In this document: positions 24,284 to 32,074 of the stretch, in pieces
Layout of the letters: each line of letters starts with the position of its first letter
Numbering within the stretch: position 1 is the stretch's first letter
Assembly (NCBI GenBank): GCA_910587755.1
Contig: CAJUNZ010000020.1
Span: 1-37,793 of the forward strand
DNA length: 37,793 nucleotides
Direction: 5' to 3'
From: an uncultured Acetatifactor sp.
Lineage (GTDB): Bacteria > Bacillota > Clostridia > Lachnospirales > Lachnospiraceae
The notes under the pieces: generated by a model
Databases searched by the model: none
Told to the model about the DNA's origin: nothing
The model's input: only the letters and a program-made list of their open reading frames with translations
Translations under genes and position numbers: made by a program

Positions 24284-25141
24284 ATGGGAAAAAGTAAAAC
24301 CTACTGTAATGACTATGAAGACTATGAAGAGGGAAAAAACGCCAAGACTCTGGTGGAGGACATTCTGAACGATCCGGAACTGCCCCAGCTGGAGGAGCTG
24401 ATTATCGGCGGCTGGGGGGAAGAGTTTGACGAGAGCTGCCAGCCCATCATTGACGGCATTGCGGAGAATGCGGACAAGTTCAGCCATATCACAAAAATCT
24501 TTTTCGGCGACATGGATTATGAAACATGTGAGGTGTCCTGGATCACACAGGGAGATTACAGCAGCCTTTGGAAGGCCATGCCCCAGCTGAAAGATCTTAC
24601 CATAAAGGGCAGCAATGACCTTTCCCTTGGGGTGATAGAGCATGAGAACCTGGAGTCCCTGACCATTATCTGCGGGGGTCTGGGCAAGGATGTGATAGAG
24701 GAGATTGCAAAGGCAAAACTTCCGAACCTGAAAAAACTTCTTCTGTATATTGGAATTGAGGACTATGGTTTTGACGGAAATGCGGATACAATCAGGGCGC
24801 TGCTTGCGGATTCCGATTTTCCCAGCCTTATCTATCTGGGGATCACAGACAGCGAGATCCAGGATGAGCTGACGGAGGTGGTTCTGGAGAGCAAGTACAT
24901 TCGCCAGATCACCGCTCTGGATCTGTCCAACGGAAGTCTCACGGACAAGGGGGGAAAACTCCTCCTGGAGAAGCTTCCTGAGCTTCCCAATATTGAGATA
25001 TTGGATGTGCATCACCACTATCTGTCGAATGAAATGATGGAGGAGCTGCAGAAACTTTCCATCACGGTGAATCTCGCTGAGCAGGAGAAGCCCTACGAAT
25101 GGAACGGGGAACGGTGGTACAGTGCCATGCTGACAGAATGA
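24284..25141 (+). CDS. STM4015 family leucine-rich-repeat protein
   Basis: This 285-aa protein of leucine-rich-repeat character matches the Salmonella orphan family STM4015. Typical blocks are PQLEELIIGGWGEEFDESC, VSWITQGDYSSLWKAMPQLKDL, HENLESLTIICGGL, LPNLKKLLLYIG, FPSLIYLGITDSEIQDE, ALDLSNGSLTDKGGKLL and IEILDVHHHYLS, the successive LRR units. It ends with NGERWYSAML, close to the usual family end. The N-terminus is shorter than I would expect for the family. The start is uncertain: ATG 24284 lacks a spaced ribosome-binding site, while AAAGGAGA (24237-24244) directly abuts a GTG at 24245 that would add 13 residues. LRR proteins bind proteins or peptides, and this one may recognise the substrate of the cassette. 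It overlaps the next gene by 4 nt. Confidence 0.82.
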   Translation: MGKSKTYCNDYEDYEEGKNAKTLVEDILNDPELPQLEELIIGGWGEEFDESCQPIIDGIAENADKFSHITKIFFGDMDYETCEVSWITQGDYSSLWKAMPQLKDLTIKGSNDLSLGVIEHENLESLTIICGGLGKDVIEEIAKAKLPNLKKLLLYIGIEDYGFDGNADTIRALLADSDFPSLIYLGITDSEIQDELTEVVLESKYIRQITALDLSNGSLTDKGGKLLLEKLPELPNIEILDVHHHYLSNEMMEELQKLSITVNLAEQEKPYEWNGERWYSAMLTE

Positions 25142-26235
25142 GCGGGATTCTGCTGATGGGAGTGGGCGGCGGGAAGAGAAGGTATTATTTTGAACAGGCC
25201 GCCGCCCAAAAAGGGATTTCTGTGTCTTTCCTGGACTGGGGGGAGCTTCTGGCTTCCGAAGGAGAAGGGGAATCCAAGCCCGGGCATGGGGAAGAAGGGG
25301 CTTTGGCCTGGGAAAAGGCCTGGTCCGGGGAGGGCGCTCCTTCCCGGAAGGATCTGCGCCGGTGGGTGGTGAAGATTGATCCGCCGGAGTGGGAGAGCAG
25401 CCGTCTGAGTCAGCTGGAAGAGCTCACAGGCCGGTACGGGGAGTGGCTCCGCAGGCTTTCCCGTCTGCCTGGAGGAAATTTTCTGAATCACCCCCTGGAC
25501 ATAGAGGAAGTGCTGGACAAGCGCAGGTGTAAGGAAAGACTTGCCCGGGAAGGGGTCTCTGTGACCAAGATGTACGGGGAAAGCTTCTCCTGCGGGGAGG
25601 AATTGCTTGCTTTTATGAGAGACCGCAGAATCGGCCAGGTATTTGTTAAGCCGGTCACAGGGGCAGGGGCGGCAGGAGTGTCGGCCCTGAGATTCTCTCC
25701 GAAAACCGGGCGGATTGTGCTTTATACCTGCGGAATCCTGGAAGGGGAAGAGATTTTTAATACAAAGCGGATGTTCCGGCTGGAGGGAAAGGAAGGGGCA
25801 GCCTTTCTGGACAGTCTGCTGAAGTTGGACTGTGCGGTGGAGAGATGGTACGGGAAAGCTGTTTTCGGGGAGTACAGTTATGACCTGAGGGTGATTGTTC
25901 AGGGGGGAAGGATCGACTATATACTTCCCAGGCTGTCCAAAGGTCCCATTACCAATTTACATCTCAATAATCATTCCATGGAGTTTGGGGATCTGCGTCT
26001 GGACCAAGGGACGATGGAGGGGATCAGGGAGCTGTGTTTTAAGGCGGCAGCCTGTTACCCTGGACTGAAGAGCATCGGCATGGATGTTCTGCTGGAAAAG
26101 AGAAGCCTCAGGCCCCGAATCATTGAGATGAACGCCCAGGGGGATCTGCTCCACAGGGATGTCTATGGGGAGAACCGGATATATGGGCGGCAGATTGACA
26201 TCATGGCTGAAATGCTGAAGAATCTGCCGGATTGA
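25138..26235 (+). CDS. STM4014 family ATP-grasp protein
   Basis: This 365-aa protein of the ATP-grasp superfamily belongs to the STM4014 family. ATP-grasp enzymes activate a carboxylate as acyl phosphate and join it to an amine or thiol. The N-terminal pre-grasp strand is GILLMGVGGGKRRYYFEQAA. The nucleotide-binding part contains RIGQVFVKPVTGAGAAGVSALRF. The metal-binding end is RPRIIEMNAQGDLLHRDV, where E and N of IEMN are the Mg ligands and the following GENRIYGRQID is typical of this family. ATG 25138 overlaps the stop of the LRR gene (ATGA), so the longer frame from 25099 is not used. Its substrate is unknown; together with two radical SAM proteins it suggests peptide or amino-acid tailoring. 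Confidence 0.85.
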   Translation: MSGILLMGVGGGKRRYYFEQAAAQKGISVSFLDWGELLASEGEGESKPGHGEEGALAWEKAWSGEGAPSRKDLRRWVVKIDPPEWESSRLSQLEELTGRYGEWLRRLSRLPGGNFLNHPLDIEEVLDKRRCKERLAREGVSVTKMYGESFSCGEELLAFMRDRRIGQVFVKPVTGAGAAGVSALRFSPKTGRIVLYTCGILEGEEIFNTKRMFRLEGKEGAAFLDSLLKLDCAVERWYGKAVFGEYSYDLRVIVQGGRIDYILPRLSKGPITNLHLNNHSMEFGDLRLDQGTMEGIRELCFKAAACYPGLKSIGMDVLLEKRSLRPRIIEMNAQGDLLHRDVYGENRIYGRQIDIMAEMLKNLPD

Positions 26236-26274
26236 ATGATAGAAGAAACTCTACAGCAGAAAGGATGGAAAACT

Positions 26275-27129
26275 ATGAGTGAAGTGCCTTTTTCAGCATT
26301 TCGGGTTCGCAATGAGGACAAAGAAGGTTCTGTTGACATGGGGCAGGTGGTGGGAAGCTGCGACATTTTATTTATCTGCCTGGACACGCTCCGGTATGAC
26401 GCCGCCGTGGCGGAAGAGGAAAGCGGCGGGACCCCGGTCTTAAACAGATATGGAACCTGGGAGAAACGCCAGGCGCCGGGAAATTTTACCTATCCTTCCC
26501 ATCATGCCATTTTTGCGGGATTTCTTCCCTCCAGGGACGAGGCCAGGAGCATTGGGGAACAGGAGATGCTGTTTTTTCCCAAAAGCGTCGGCATGGGGAA
26601 AAAGGTTCCCAGGGGAGCCTATGGGTTTGATGCCAGCAACCTGGTCCAGGGGCTTCATGAGGACGGATATGACACCTGGTGCGTGGGGGGAGTGGCTTTT
26701 TTTGACAAACGGTCAGAGCTGGGAAAGGTGTTTCCGTCTTTTTTTGAGAAGAGTTACTGGAATCCATCCTTCTCCTGCCCTGTGAGGGAAAGCACACAGA
26801 ATCAGGTTGATTTTATCTTGAAACGTCTGGAAAAAAACACCGATTCCAGGAGGATATTTCTGTATTTAAATGTGTGTTCCATCCATTATCCCAACTATTT
26901 CTATCTGGAAAATGAAAAAGAGGACAGCCTGGAGACCCACAGGGCGGCGCTGCGGTATGTGGACGGCCAGCTGGAGCGGCTTTTTGAGGGATGGAAAGAG
27001 AAAAGGGGAAGGACTTTTGTGGTGTGTTTTTCGGATCATGGTACCTGCTATGGGGAGGATGGATACATATTCCATGGTGTGAATCACCCCGTGGTGAGCA
27101 CAGTGCCCTATAAGCATTTTTTCCTGTGA
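26275..27129 (+). CDS. STM4013 family sulfatase-like (alkaline phosphatase superfamily) hydrolase
   Basis: This 284-aa protein belongs to the STM4013/SEN3800 hydrolase family in the alkaline phosphatase/sulfatase superfamily, which hydrolyses phosphate or sulfate esters or transfers phospho groups. The first metal-binding strand is DILFICLDTLRYDAA. The nucleophile-region motif APGNFTYPSHHAIFAGFLPS parallels the TxPSH loop of the superfamily. The second metal site is FVVCFSDHGTCYGEDG, followed by FHGVNHP. No signal peptide is present, so it is cytoplasmic, unlike most sulfatases. ATG 26275 follows AGAAAGGA with 9-nt spacing. The in-frame ATG at 26236, directly after the previous stop, lacks such a site, and the extra residues are atypical. 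Confidence 0.83.
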   Translation: MSEVPFSAFRVRNEDKEGSVDMGQVVGSCDILFICLDTLRYDAAVAEEESGGTPVLNRYGTWEKRQAPGNFTYPSHHAIFAGFLPSRDEARSIGEQEMLFFPKSVGMGKKVPRGAYGFDASNLVQGLHEDGYDTWCVGGVAFFDKRSELGKVFPSFFEKSYWNPSFSCPVRESTQNQVDFILKRLEKNTDSRRIFLYLNVCSIHYPNYFYLENEKEDSLETHRAALRYVDGQLERLFEGWKEKRGRTFVVCFSDHGTCYGEDGYIFHGVNHPVVSTVPYKHFFL

Positions 27130-27149
27130 AGAGGAATGAGGTGGTTTCC

Positions 27150-28514
27150 ATGAACAGATATGTTCAGTATATGTACAGTTATCCCCACAAGACGGCCTAC
27201 AGGCCATTGGAGAATATTGATCTGCGGGATTATATGGTGAACCTGGAGGGTGAAGGACATGGCTTGTACCTTCACCTTCCTTTTTGTGAGAGCAAATGCG
27301 GATACTGCAACCTGTTCTCTGTGACGGGCTGCAGCCAGGCTCATATGGACGCATACCTTGAAGGGGTGGTGCGGCAGATGAGACAGTACAGGGAGATACT
27401 GCCTGGGAGTACGGTGTTTTCGGACTTTACCATAGGGGGAGGTACGCCCCTGCTGTTGAGCCCGGGGCAGCTGGAGGAGATGTTTCGGGCGGCAAAGAGA
27501 GAGATGCCCCTGGGAGCGTCATGCCATGTGGTCATAGAGACGGCGCCAAAGCAGACCGACAGGGAGAAAGCCAGGCTGTTGAAGGCACTGGGAGTAACAA
27601 GGGTCAGCATGGGGATACAGAGTTTTGAGGAGGAAGAGCTGGCGTGGCTTGGGCGGCGTCACGACAGCAGGCGGGCCCGGGAGGCGGCGGGACTTCTGAT
27701 GGAGACGGGGTTTGAATGCGTCAACTTTGACTTTATCTATGGACTGCCGGGGCAGACGGCAGAAAGCCTTCTGAGGTCTCTCAGGTGGGCGGTTTCTTAC
27801 TCACCGGAGGAAATTTTCCTCTATCCGCTGTATATCAAACATGGGGTCAGGCTGGAGAGGGATGGGAAGAAGGCGCTGCTGGATCCGGAGCATGTCTATG
27901 AGTTGTATCTCCAGGGAAGGGCGTTTTTAAAGGAACAGGGGTATGACCAGATTTCCATGCGGCGTTTTGTAAAGAGGAGCGTGGGCGGAGTTCGGCCAGA
28001 GTTCCAGGAGTGCGGCTTTACCGGCGCTCTGTCCCTGGGCTGCGGGGGAAGGAGTTATCTGGGGCGGCTTCACACCTGCACTCCTTACCGGATCACAAGG
28101 CAGGAGGCCCTGGAGGAAATTGAAGCGTTTCAAAAAAGGGAAGACTTTCTGTCCGTCTCCCACGGAATCCTGCTCTCTGAGGAGGAGCTCCGGAGGAGGT
28201 ATGTGATAAAGCATCTTCTGATTCGTCCAGGGATTCCCAGGCAGGTATACAGGCAGAAATTCGGGAGGGAGGTAATGGAGGAATTTCCGCTCCTCAGGAC
28301 CTGGGTGGAACAGGGATGGCTGGAGGAAAAAAGCGATGGGCAGGATGTTTTCCTTGGACTGACAGAGGAGGGGCTGGGGTTTTCCGATTATATGGGGCCC
28401 CAGCTGATCTCGGAGGAAATCGGGGAGAAAATGTTGGAGTGGGAGAGGCTCAATGGATGGGAGAACAGGCGGCAAGAGAACGGTTTCCTACAGGGGGAAT
28501 CTGAAAAGTTGTAA
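27150..28514 (+). CDS. STM4012 family radical SAM protein (HemN-like)
   Basis: This 454-aa radical SAM enzyme has the cluster motif C46-x3-C50-x2-C53 (CESKCGYC), preceded by LYLHLPF. GGGTPLLLSPGQLEEMF is the GGGTP SAM-binding motif, RVSMGIQSFEEEELAWLGR is the next typical block, and NFDFIYGLPGQT follows. Together these make it HemN-like, and the C-terminal winged-helix-like part resembles HemW/HemN. The start YVQYMYSYPHKTAYRP is characteristic of the STM4012 family. ATG 27150 has GAGGTGG 5 nt upstream; a GTG at 27126 that overlaps the previous stop is the alternative. Despite some automatic naming of such proteins as coproporphyrinogen oxidase, the cassette context argues for a separate reaction. 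The 3' end overlaps the next gene by 62 nt. Confidence 0.87.
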   Translation: MNRYVQYMYSYPHKTAYRPLENIDLRDYMVNLEGEGHGLYLHLPFCESKCGYCNLFSVTGCSQAHMDAYLEGVVRQMRQYREILPGSTVFSDFTIGGGTPLLLSPGQLEEMFRAAKREMPLGASCHVVIETAPKQTDREKARLLKALGVTRVSMGIQSFEEEELAWLGRRHDSRRAREAAGLLMETGFECVNFDFIYGLPGQTAESLLRSLRWAVSYSPEEIFLYPLYIKHGVRLERDGKKALLDPEHVYELYLQGRAFLKEQGYDQISMRRFVKRSVGGVRPEFQECGFTGALSLGCGGRSYLGRLHTCTPYRITRQEALEEIEAFQKREDFLSVSHGILLSEEELRRRYVIKHLLIRPGIPRQVYRQKFGREVMEEFPLLRTWVEQGWLEEKSDGQDVFLGLTEEGLGFSDYMGPQLISEEIGEKMLEWERLNGWENRRQENGFLQGESEKL

Positions 28515-30123
28515 TTATCGCTGTTCCTACTGTCCTTTTTCCAAGCACAGGTCCACGGCGGCGGAACTGGAGAAGGACAGGCAGAATTTTCTGCGTTTTT
28601 GCGACAGTGTGGAAGAGAGAGAGACAGAGCTTTCTATCGGCGCAGTCTTTGTGGTGCCCTATGGGGAAGCGTCGGTTCACAGGTGGTACTGGGAGGGACT
28701 GGGGCGGCTTGCGGCGCTTTCCGGGATTGACAGGGTTGGAATGCAGACAAACTTAAGTTTTTCCGTGGAACAGTGTCTGGGAATCTTTGATCTTTGCAGT
28801 GGAGAAAATCCTTGGAAGGCAAGGGGAAAACTCTGCATCTGGGCGACCTTTCACCCGGAGATGGCGGAGGCGGATGTGTTTGCGGAAAAATGCCGCAGGC
28901 TGGCGGAGAGCGGGGTCAATCTCTGCGCCGGGGCGGTGGGAGTACCGGAGAATATTCCCCTTCTTGGCAGGCTGCGGGAAATGCTGTCCCCGGATATCTA
29001 TCTGTGGATCAATAAAATGGATGGACTGGGACGAGTTTACACGGAGGAGGAAAGGGCTGCTTTTTCTGCATTGGATCCTTTTTTTGAGGATCAGCTGGGC
29101 AGTCCCAGGGCCGATGCTGTCATGTGCGGGGACAGGTGCTTTGTGGAAGCGGACGGCAGGGTTCATGCCTGTAATATCAGCAGAACCAAGGAGGCCAATT
29201 GGTATGGGGATGGTGCGGAGGAGATTTTCCGGCCCCTGTGCGGCAAAAAGAATTGCACCTGCTACCTGGCATACGGCGGAAGAGCTGATTTCAGGGGGAG
29301 GCAGTTTTTCGGAGAATATCCTATTTTTAGAATTCCCAAAAAAGCCAGGGCCATTTTTCTGGATCTGGACGGGACTCTGGTTCCGGAGGGATACCGGGGA
29401 GAGCTGCCGGACAGGGTGCGGCGGACACTTGGAGCGTTGGGGCGGAAGCGTTATGTGTTTCTGGCCACTTCCCTGCCGGAAGAGGAAGTCAGGAAAAGGA
29501 TAAAGGGGGATATGTACTTGTTTCATGGGGCTGTCTTTGCCTCCGGGGCTCATGTGCGGCTGTGGGGCAGGAAATGGGATCGGGAGGAAGGCGGAGAAAG
29601 CAGAAGGAAAAACGAGAGGTGGAGAGACGGGGCAGCAGAAGTCGGTGAGAAGGGCAGCAAGGAGCAGGTGAACCCGTTGGAGGCGGGACAGCTGTCTGAG
29701 CTGGGGGAAGTTGAAGAGAACTGGAGCAAGGAGCAGGTGAACCCGTTGGAGGCGGGACAGCTGTCTGAGCTGAGAAAGTTTGCAGAGGGTGCAGGAGCCA
29801 GAATGAGGATCTACAGGAAAAACGGGATTGTGTACAAGGTCACTCTTGTCAAGCCTTCCAGGAGTGTGTGGAAGGGGCAGGAGCTCCAGGGGGCAGCGGT
29901 ACTTCTGGCAGGGGCGGACTGCCGTGTTTTTGCAGAGAGACACTGCCTGGAGATCATCGGAAAGGGCCTGGACAAAGGCACCGGGGTCAGAGAAATCTGC
30001 GGATGGCTCGGAATCCGGCCGGAAGAGGCTCTGGCCCTGGGCAATGACAGGGAGGATGAGGCCATGGAGAGGGTGTGCAGGGGAGGTTTTGAAAAGGCAG
30101 CGGACCATATGGAAGGAAATTGA
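28453..30123 (+). CDS. STM4011 family radical SAM protein fused to a HAD-type hydrolase domain
   Basis: Residues 1 to about 290 are an STM4011-like radical SAM protein. The cluster motif is C20-x3-C24-x2-C27 (CNYRCSYC) after YRGNLKS, and later cysteines (MCGDRCF, HACNIS, CGKKNCTC) could bind an auxiliary Fe-S cluster in the SPASM manner. From about residue 298 a HAD domain begins with FLDLDGTLVPEG (D304 and D306 are the phospho-acceptor and acid/base pair). Motif II is probably FLATSLP, and the C-terminal LALGNDREDEAME is the Mg-binding motif IV; the family fits Cof-type phosphatases. Between them, in the HAD cap region, lies a charged insert with a 48-bp direct repeat. Salmonella STM4011 is only the radical SAM part, so this is a fusion. 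ATG 28453 has GGAGAGG upstream. Confidence 0.82.
   Translation: MDGRTGGKRTVSYRGNLKSCNYRCSYCPFSKHRSTAAELEKDRQNFLRFCDSVEERETELSIGAVFVVPYGEASVHRWYWEGLGRLAALSGIDRVGMQTNLSFSVEQCLGIFDLCSGENPWKARGKLCIWATFHPEMAEADVFAEKCRRLAESGVNLCAGAVGVPENIPLLGRLREMLSPDIYLWINKMDGLGRVYTEEERAAFSALDPFFEDQLGSPRADAVMCGDRCFVEADGRVHACNISRTKEANWYGDGAEEIFRPLCGKKNCTCYLAYGGRADFRGRQFFGEYPIFRIPKKARAIFLDLDGTLVPEGYRGELPDRVRRTLGALGRKRYVFLATSLPEEEVRKRIKGDMYLFHGAVFASGAHVRLWGRKWDREEGGESRRKNERWRDGAAEVGEKGSKEQVNPLEAGQLSELGEVEENWSKEQVNPLEAGQLSELRKFAEGAGARMRIYRKNGIVYKVTLVKPSRSVWKGQELQGAAVLLAGADCRVFAERHCLEIIGKGLDKGTGVREICGWLGIRPEEALALGNDREDEAMERVCRGGFEKAADHMEGN
29656..29772 (+). repeat. In-frame 48-bp direct repeat in the HAD cap region
   Basis: Two identical 48-bp copies lie at 29656-29703 and 29725-29772, with a 69-bp period (23 codons). 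Each encodes SKEQVNPLEAGQLSEL; the 21-bp spacer encodes GEVEENW. Perfect nucleotide identity implies a recent duplication, and the reading frame is kept. Confidence 0.95.
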
Positions 30124-30179
30124 GGAAAAATTTTAATTTTAACCTATCTTTTCTCTGTTCCCAGGCACTTATAAGGTGT

Positions 30180-30189
30180 AATCGCGATT
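30180..30189. promoter_or_regulatory. Short perfect palindrome upstream of the sigma factor gene
   Basis: AATCGCGATT is a perfect 10-bp palindrome in the 123-nt gap between the fusion gene and the sigma factor. TATAAG and TGTAAT lie just upstream, without convincing -35 boxes. It may be an operator. Confidence 0.25.
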
Positions 30190-30246
30190 GCAGCAAGTTG
30201 AGGAGCAATAGAAACATGTGCAGCATGTGGAAAGGAAGAAAAGCAT

Positions 30247-31872
30247 ATGGACGGACAGGAAATCATCCCCTTTATCGAGCCGGTTTTTCGTTTTTGTCAT
30301 CATCGGCTGGACAACTGGCATGACGCTGAAGATCTGGCGGAAGAGATTCTGCTGCATGTTCTGGCAGGCATGGGAAAGTACCAGATTGCCTCCCTGGAGG
30401 CCTGGGTGTGGCGCATTGCCCACAACCGCTATGCACGTTTTATTGATGGGCGCAGCCGTAACCAGGAGGTTCTTTCCGGGCAGGAAGTGCCTGAGATGGT
30501 GTCAGAAACTATGGATTACTGTAGGATTGATGAAGAAGAGGTGGAAGAGGAATATGACCAGGTATTCCGTTGTCTCCATACGCTTTCCTCCGGGTACAGG
30601 GATATTTTTGTGGAGTATTATATGGTCGGGCTGTCGGTGAAGCAGCTGGCACAGAAGTATTCCCTGCCTGAAACCACAGTGAAATGGCGTCTCAATGTGG
30701 GGCGCAGCAGGATTCGGGAAAGGATAGGGATGAAAAAAATGGATAAGGTATATCAGCGGATCAATTGGAATACACAGGGATGCAATGGGTCGATGAATTC
30801 CAATCAGTATCTTCACAGCCAGATTGCCAGGGCTGTCTGCCGGGCGGCCTATGAAAAGCCGCTGACGGTGGAGGAGATCAGCCTGCGCACAGGGATTCCA
30901 ACCATTTATCTTGAGGACGAGCTTCCAAGGCTGGAGTATGGGGACGCAGTCTCAAAAAGCGGAAATAAATATGCCACAGAGTTTATTATTTTTACTCTGA
31001 AGGATATGGCCGGCACCAAGGCGGTTTCCGAAGTCATGGTGAAGGCGGCGGCTGATTTTTATGAGAGGCTTCTCTGGGCGGAAGGGAAGGACTGCCGGGA
31101 AATGGGCTTTTATGGGTGCGGTTTTGGCATGGAGAGACTGGGCTATATCCTGATTCCGTATTATATCAGGCAGAAGCTGGAGAGGCTGAAGAGGGAGTGC
31201 CTGAATTTTGAAGAGGAGGAATTTCCGCCCAGAAAGGACGGGGGATACGGCTGGTTCATTGTCTGGGAGACGGCGGACGAAAGGGAGGCCTTGGGAGATT
31301 TTGCCGCAGGCTGTCATGCCAATGGCACAAAGGCCGGACATATGTATCTGTACTGGGTAAATCGGTATTTTAACCGTGATATATGCCACAGCAGGGGAAC
31401 GGCCTGGCTGGGGGAGAATGAGATTCCCCGGAAATGCCCCGGGGGTATTGTGCCGGAGGGGCTGTTGGGGGAAGAGGATATTGTGGGACTGGTGCGCAAT
31501 AATCTGATCCGCAAAGAGGGGGAGAACTATAGGCTGAACTTCCCCTGCTTTACCCGGGAGCAGTTTTCAGAATTCTGCCGTCTGTACGGCGGGGAAGAAA
31601 CCGGTCTGGACGGGGAGCTGCGCAGCTGGATTCTCTCGGTGCGCAGGAGTTTTGAAGGGTTTGTTCCCAAACGGCTTCACGGGCAGATCAACCAGTGGCT
31701 CTCTGTCTACTGCGGGGATCTGGTGGGGCAGGTGGTTGAGGAACTGATCCGCAGGGGGCGTCTGGAGAAGCCGGAAATCGTCGGAACGGCGGCTGTATGC
31801 AGGGAACCTGGGGAAGAAAAGCCTCTGGCAAATGGGGTATTTTATGTGGAAGGGGATTATATGCGGGTATAA
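30247..31872 (+). CDS. ECF-like sigma factor with long C-terminal extension
   Basis: The 541-aa protein starts as a sigma-70 family factor of ECF size. Region 2 is at about residues 8-68 (HDAEDLAEEILLHVLAGMGKY, then SLEAWVWRIAHNRYARFID). Region 4 is at about 112-158 (LHTLSSGYRDIFVEYYMVGLSVKQLAQKYSLPETTVKWRLNVGRSRIRERI). About 380 further residues follow, far beyond the usual 160-200. They include a probable winged helix at about 200-240 (EKPLTVEEISLRTGIPTIYLEDELPRL) and an alpha/beta part containing GYGWFIVWETADE. The extension may act as a built-in sensor or anti-sigma-like module. AAAGGAAG precedes the ATG. Its position at the end of the cluster suggests it controls the block, but no shared promoter motif was found. 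The gene is closed by a terminator. Confidence 0.82.
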   Translation: MDGQEIIPFIEPVFRFCHHRLDNWHDAEDLAEEILLHVLAGMGKYQIASLEAWVWRIAHNRYARFIDGRSRNQEVLSGQEVPEMVSETMDYCRIDEEEVEEEYDQVFRCLHTLSSGYRDIFVEYYMVGLSVKQLAQKYSLPETTVKWRLNVGRSRIRERIGMKKMDKVYQRINWNTQGCNGSMNSNQYLHSQIARAVCRAAYEKPLTVEEISLRTGIPTIYLEDELPRLEYGDAVSKSGNKYATEFIIFTLKDMAGTKAVSEVMVKAAADFYERLLWAEGKDCREMGFYGCGFGMERLGYILIPYYIRQKLERLKRECLNFEEEEFPPRKDGGYGWFIVWETADEREALGDFAAGCHANGTKAGHMYLYWVNRYFNRDICHSRGTAWLGENEIPRKCPGGIVPEGLLGEEDIVGLVRNNLIRKEGENYRLNFPCFTREQFSEFCRLYGGEETGLDGELRSWILSVRRSFEGFVPKRLHGQINQWLSVYCGDLVGQVVEELIRRGRLEKPEIVGTAAVCREPGEEKPLANGVFYVEGDYMRV

Positions 31873-31958
31873 GGAAGGGCCTTCCAGTTATTGGTGTGAT
31901 TTTGGATTTTCTGCTGAGTTTTAAGGCAGCGGGAAAAGATGGAAAATAAGTCTGTTTT

Positions 31959-32007
31959 GCCGCCATGCTTGGGTTGGACATCTTCAGGGCATGGCGGCGT
32001 TATTTTT
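31959..32007 (+). terminator. Terminator after the sigma factor gene
   Basis: GCCGCCATGC (31959-31968) pairs perfectly with GCATGGCGGC (31989-31998) around a 20-nt loop, followed by TTATTTTT. It closes the 15.4-31.9 kb gene block on the right. Confidence 0.72.
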
Positions 32008-32043
32008 ACCCAAGGAACCATCTTTTGCATTCTACAGTTTTAG

Positions 32044-32062
32044 AGACAAAAGTATTTGTCTT
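32044..32062. repeat. Short inverted repeat next to the transposase remnant
   Basis: AGACAAA and TTTGTCT form 7-bp arms around a 4-nt centre, with looser extended complementarity outward (GTTTTAG against TTATAAAC). It lies just past the stop of the transposase remnant and may be a leftover of the element's end. Confidence 0.35.
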
Positions 32063-32074
32063 TATAAACGCAGT

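Noticed and set aside
28753..30108. Minus-strand frame of 451 codons opposite the STM4011-HAD gene
   Set aside because: It lies opposite a gene with intact radical SAM and HAD motifs, and its residues are not protein-like in composition.
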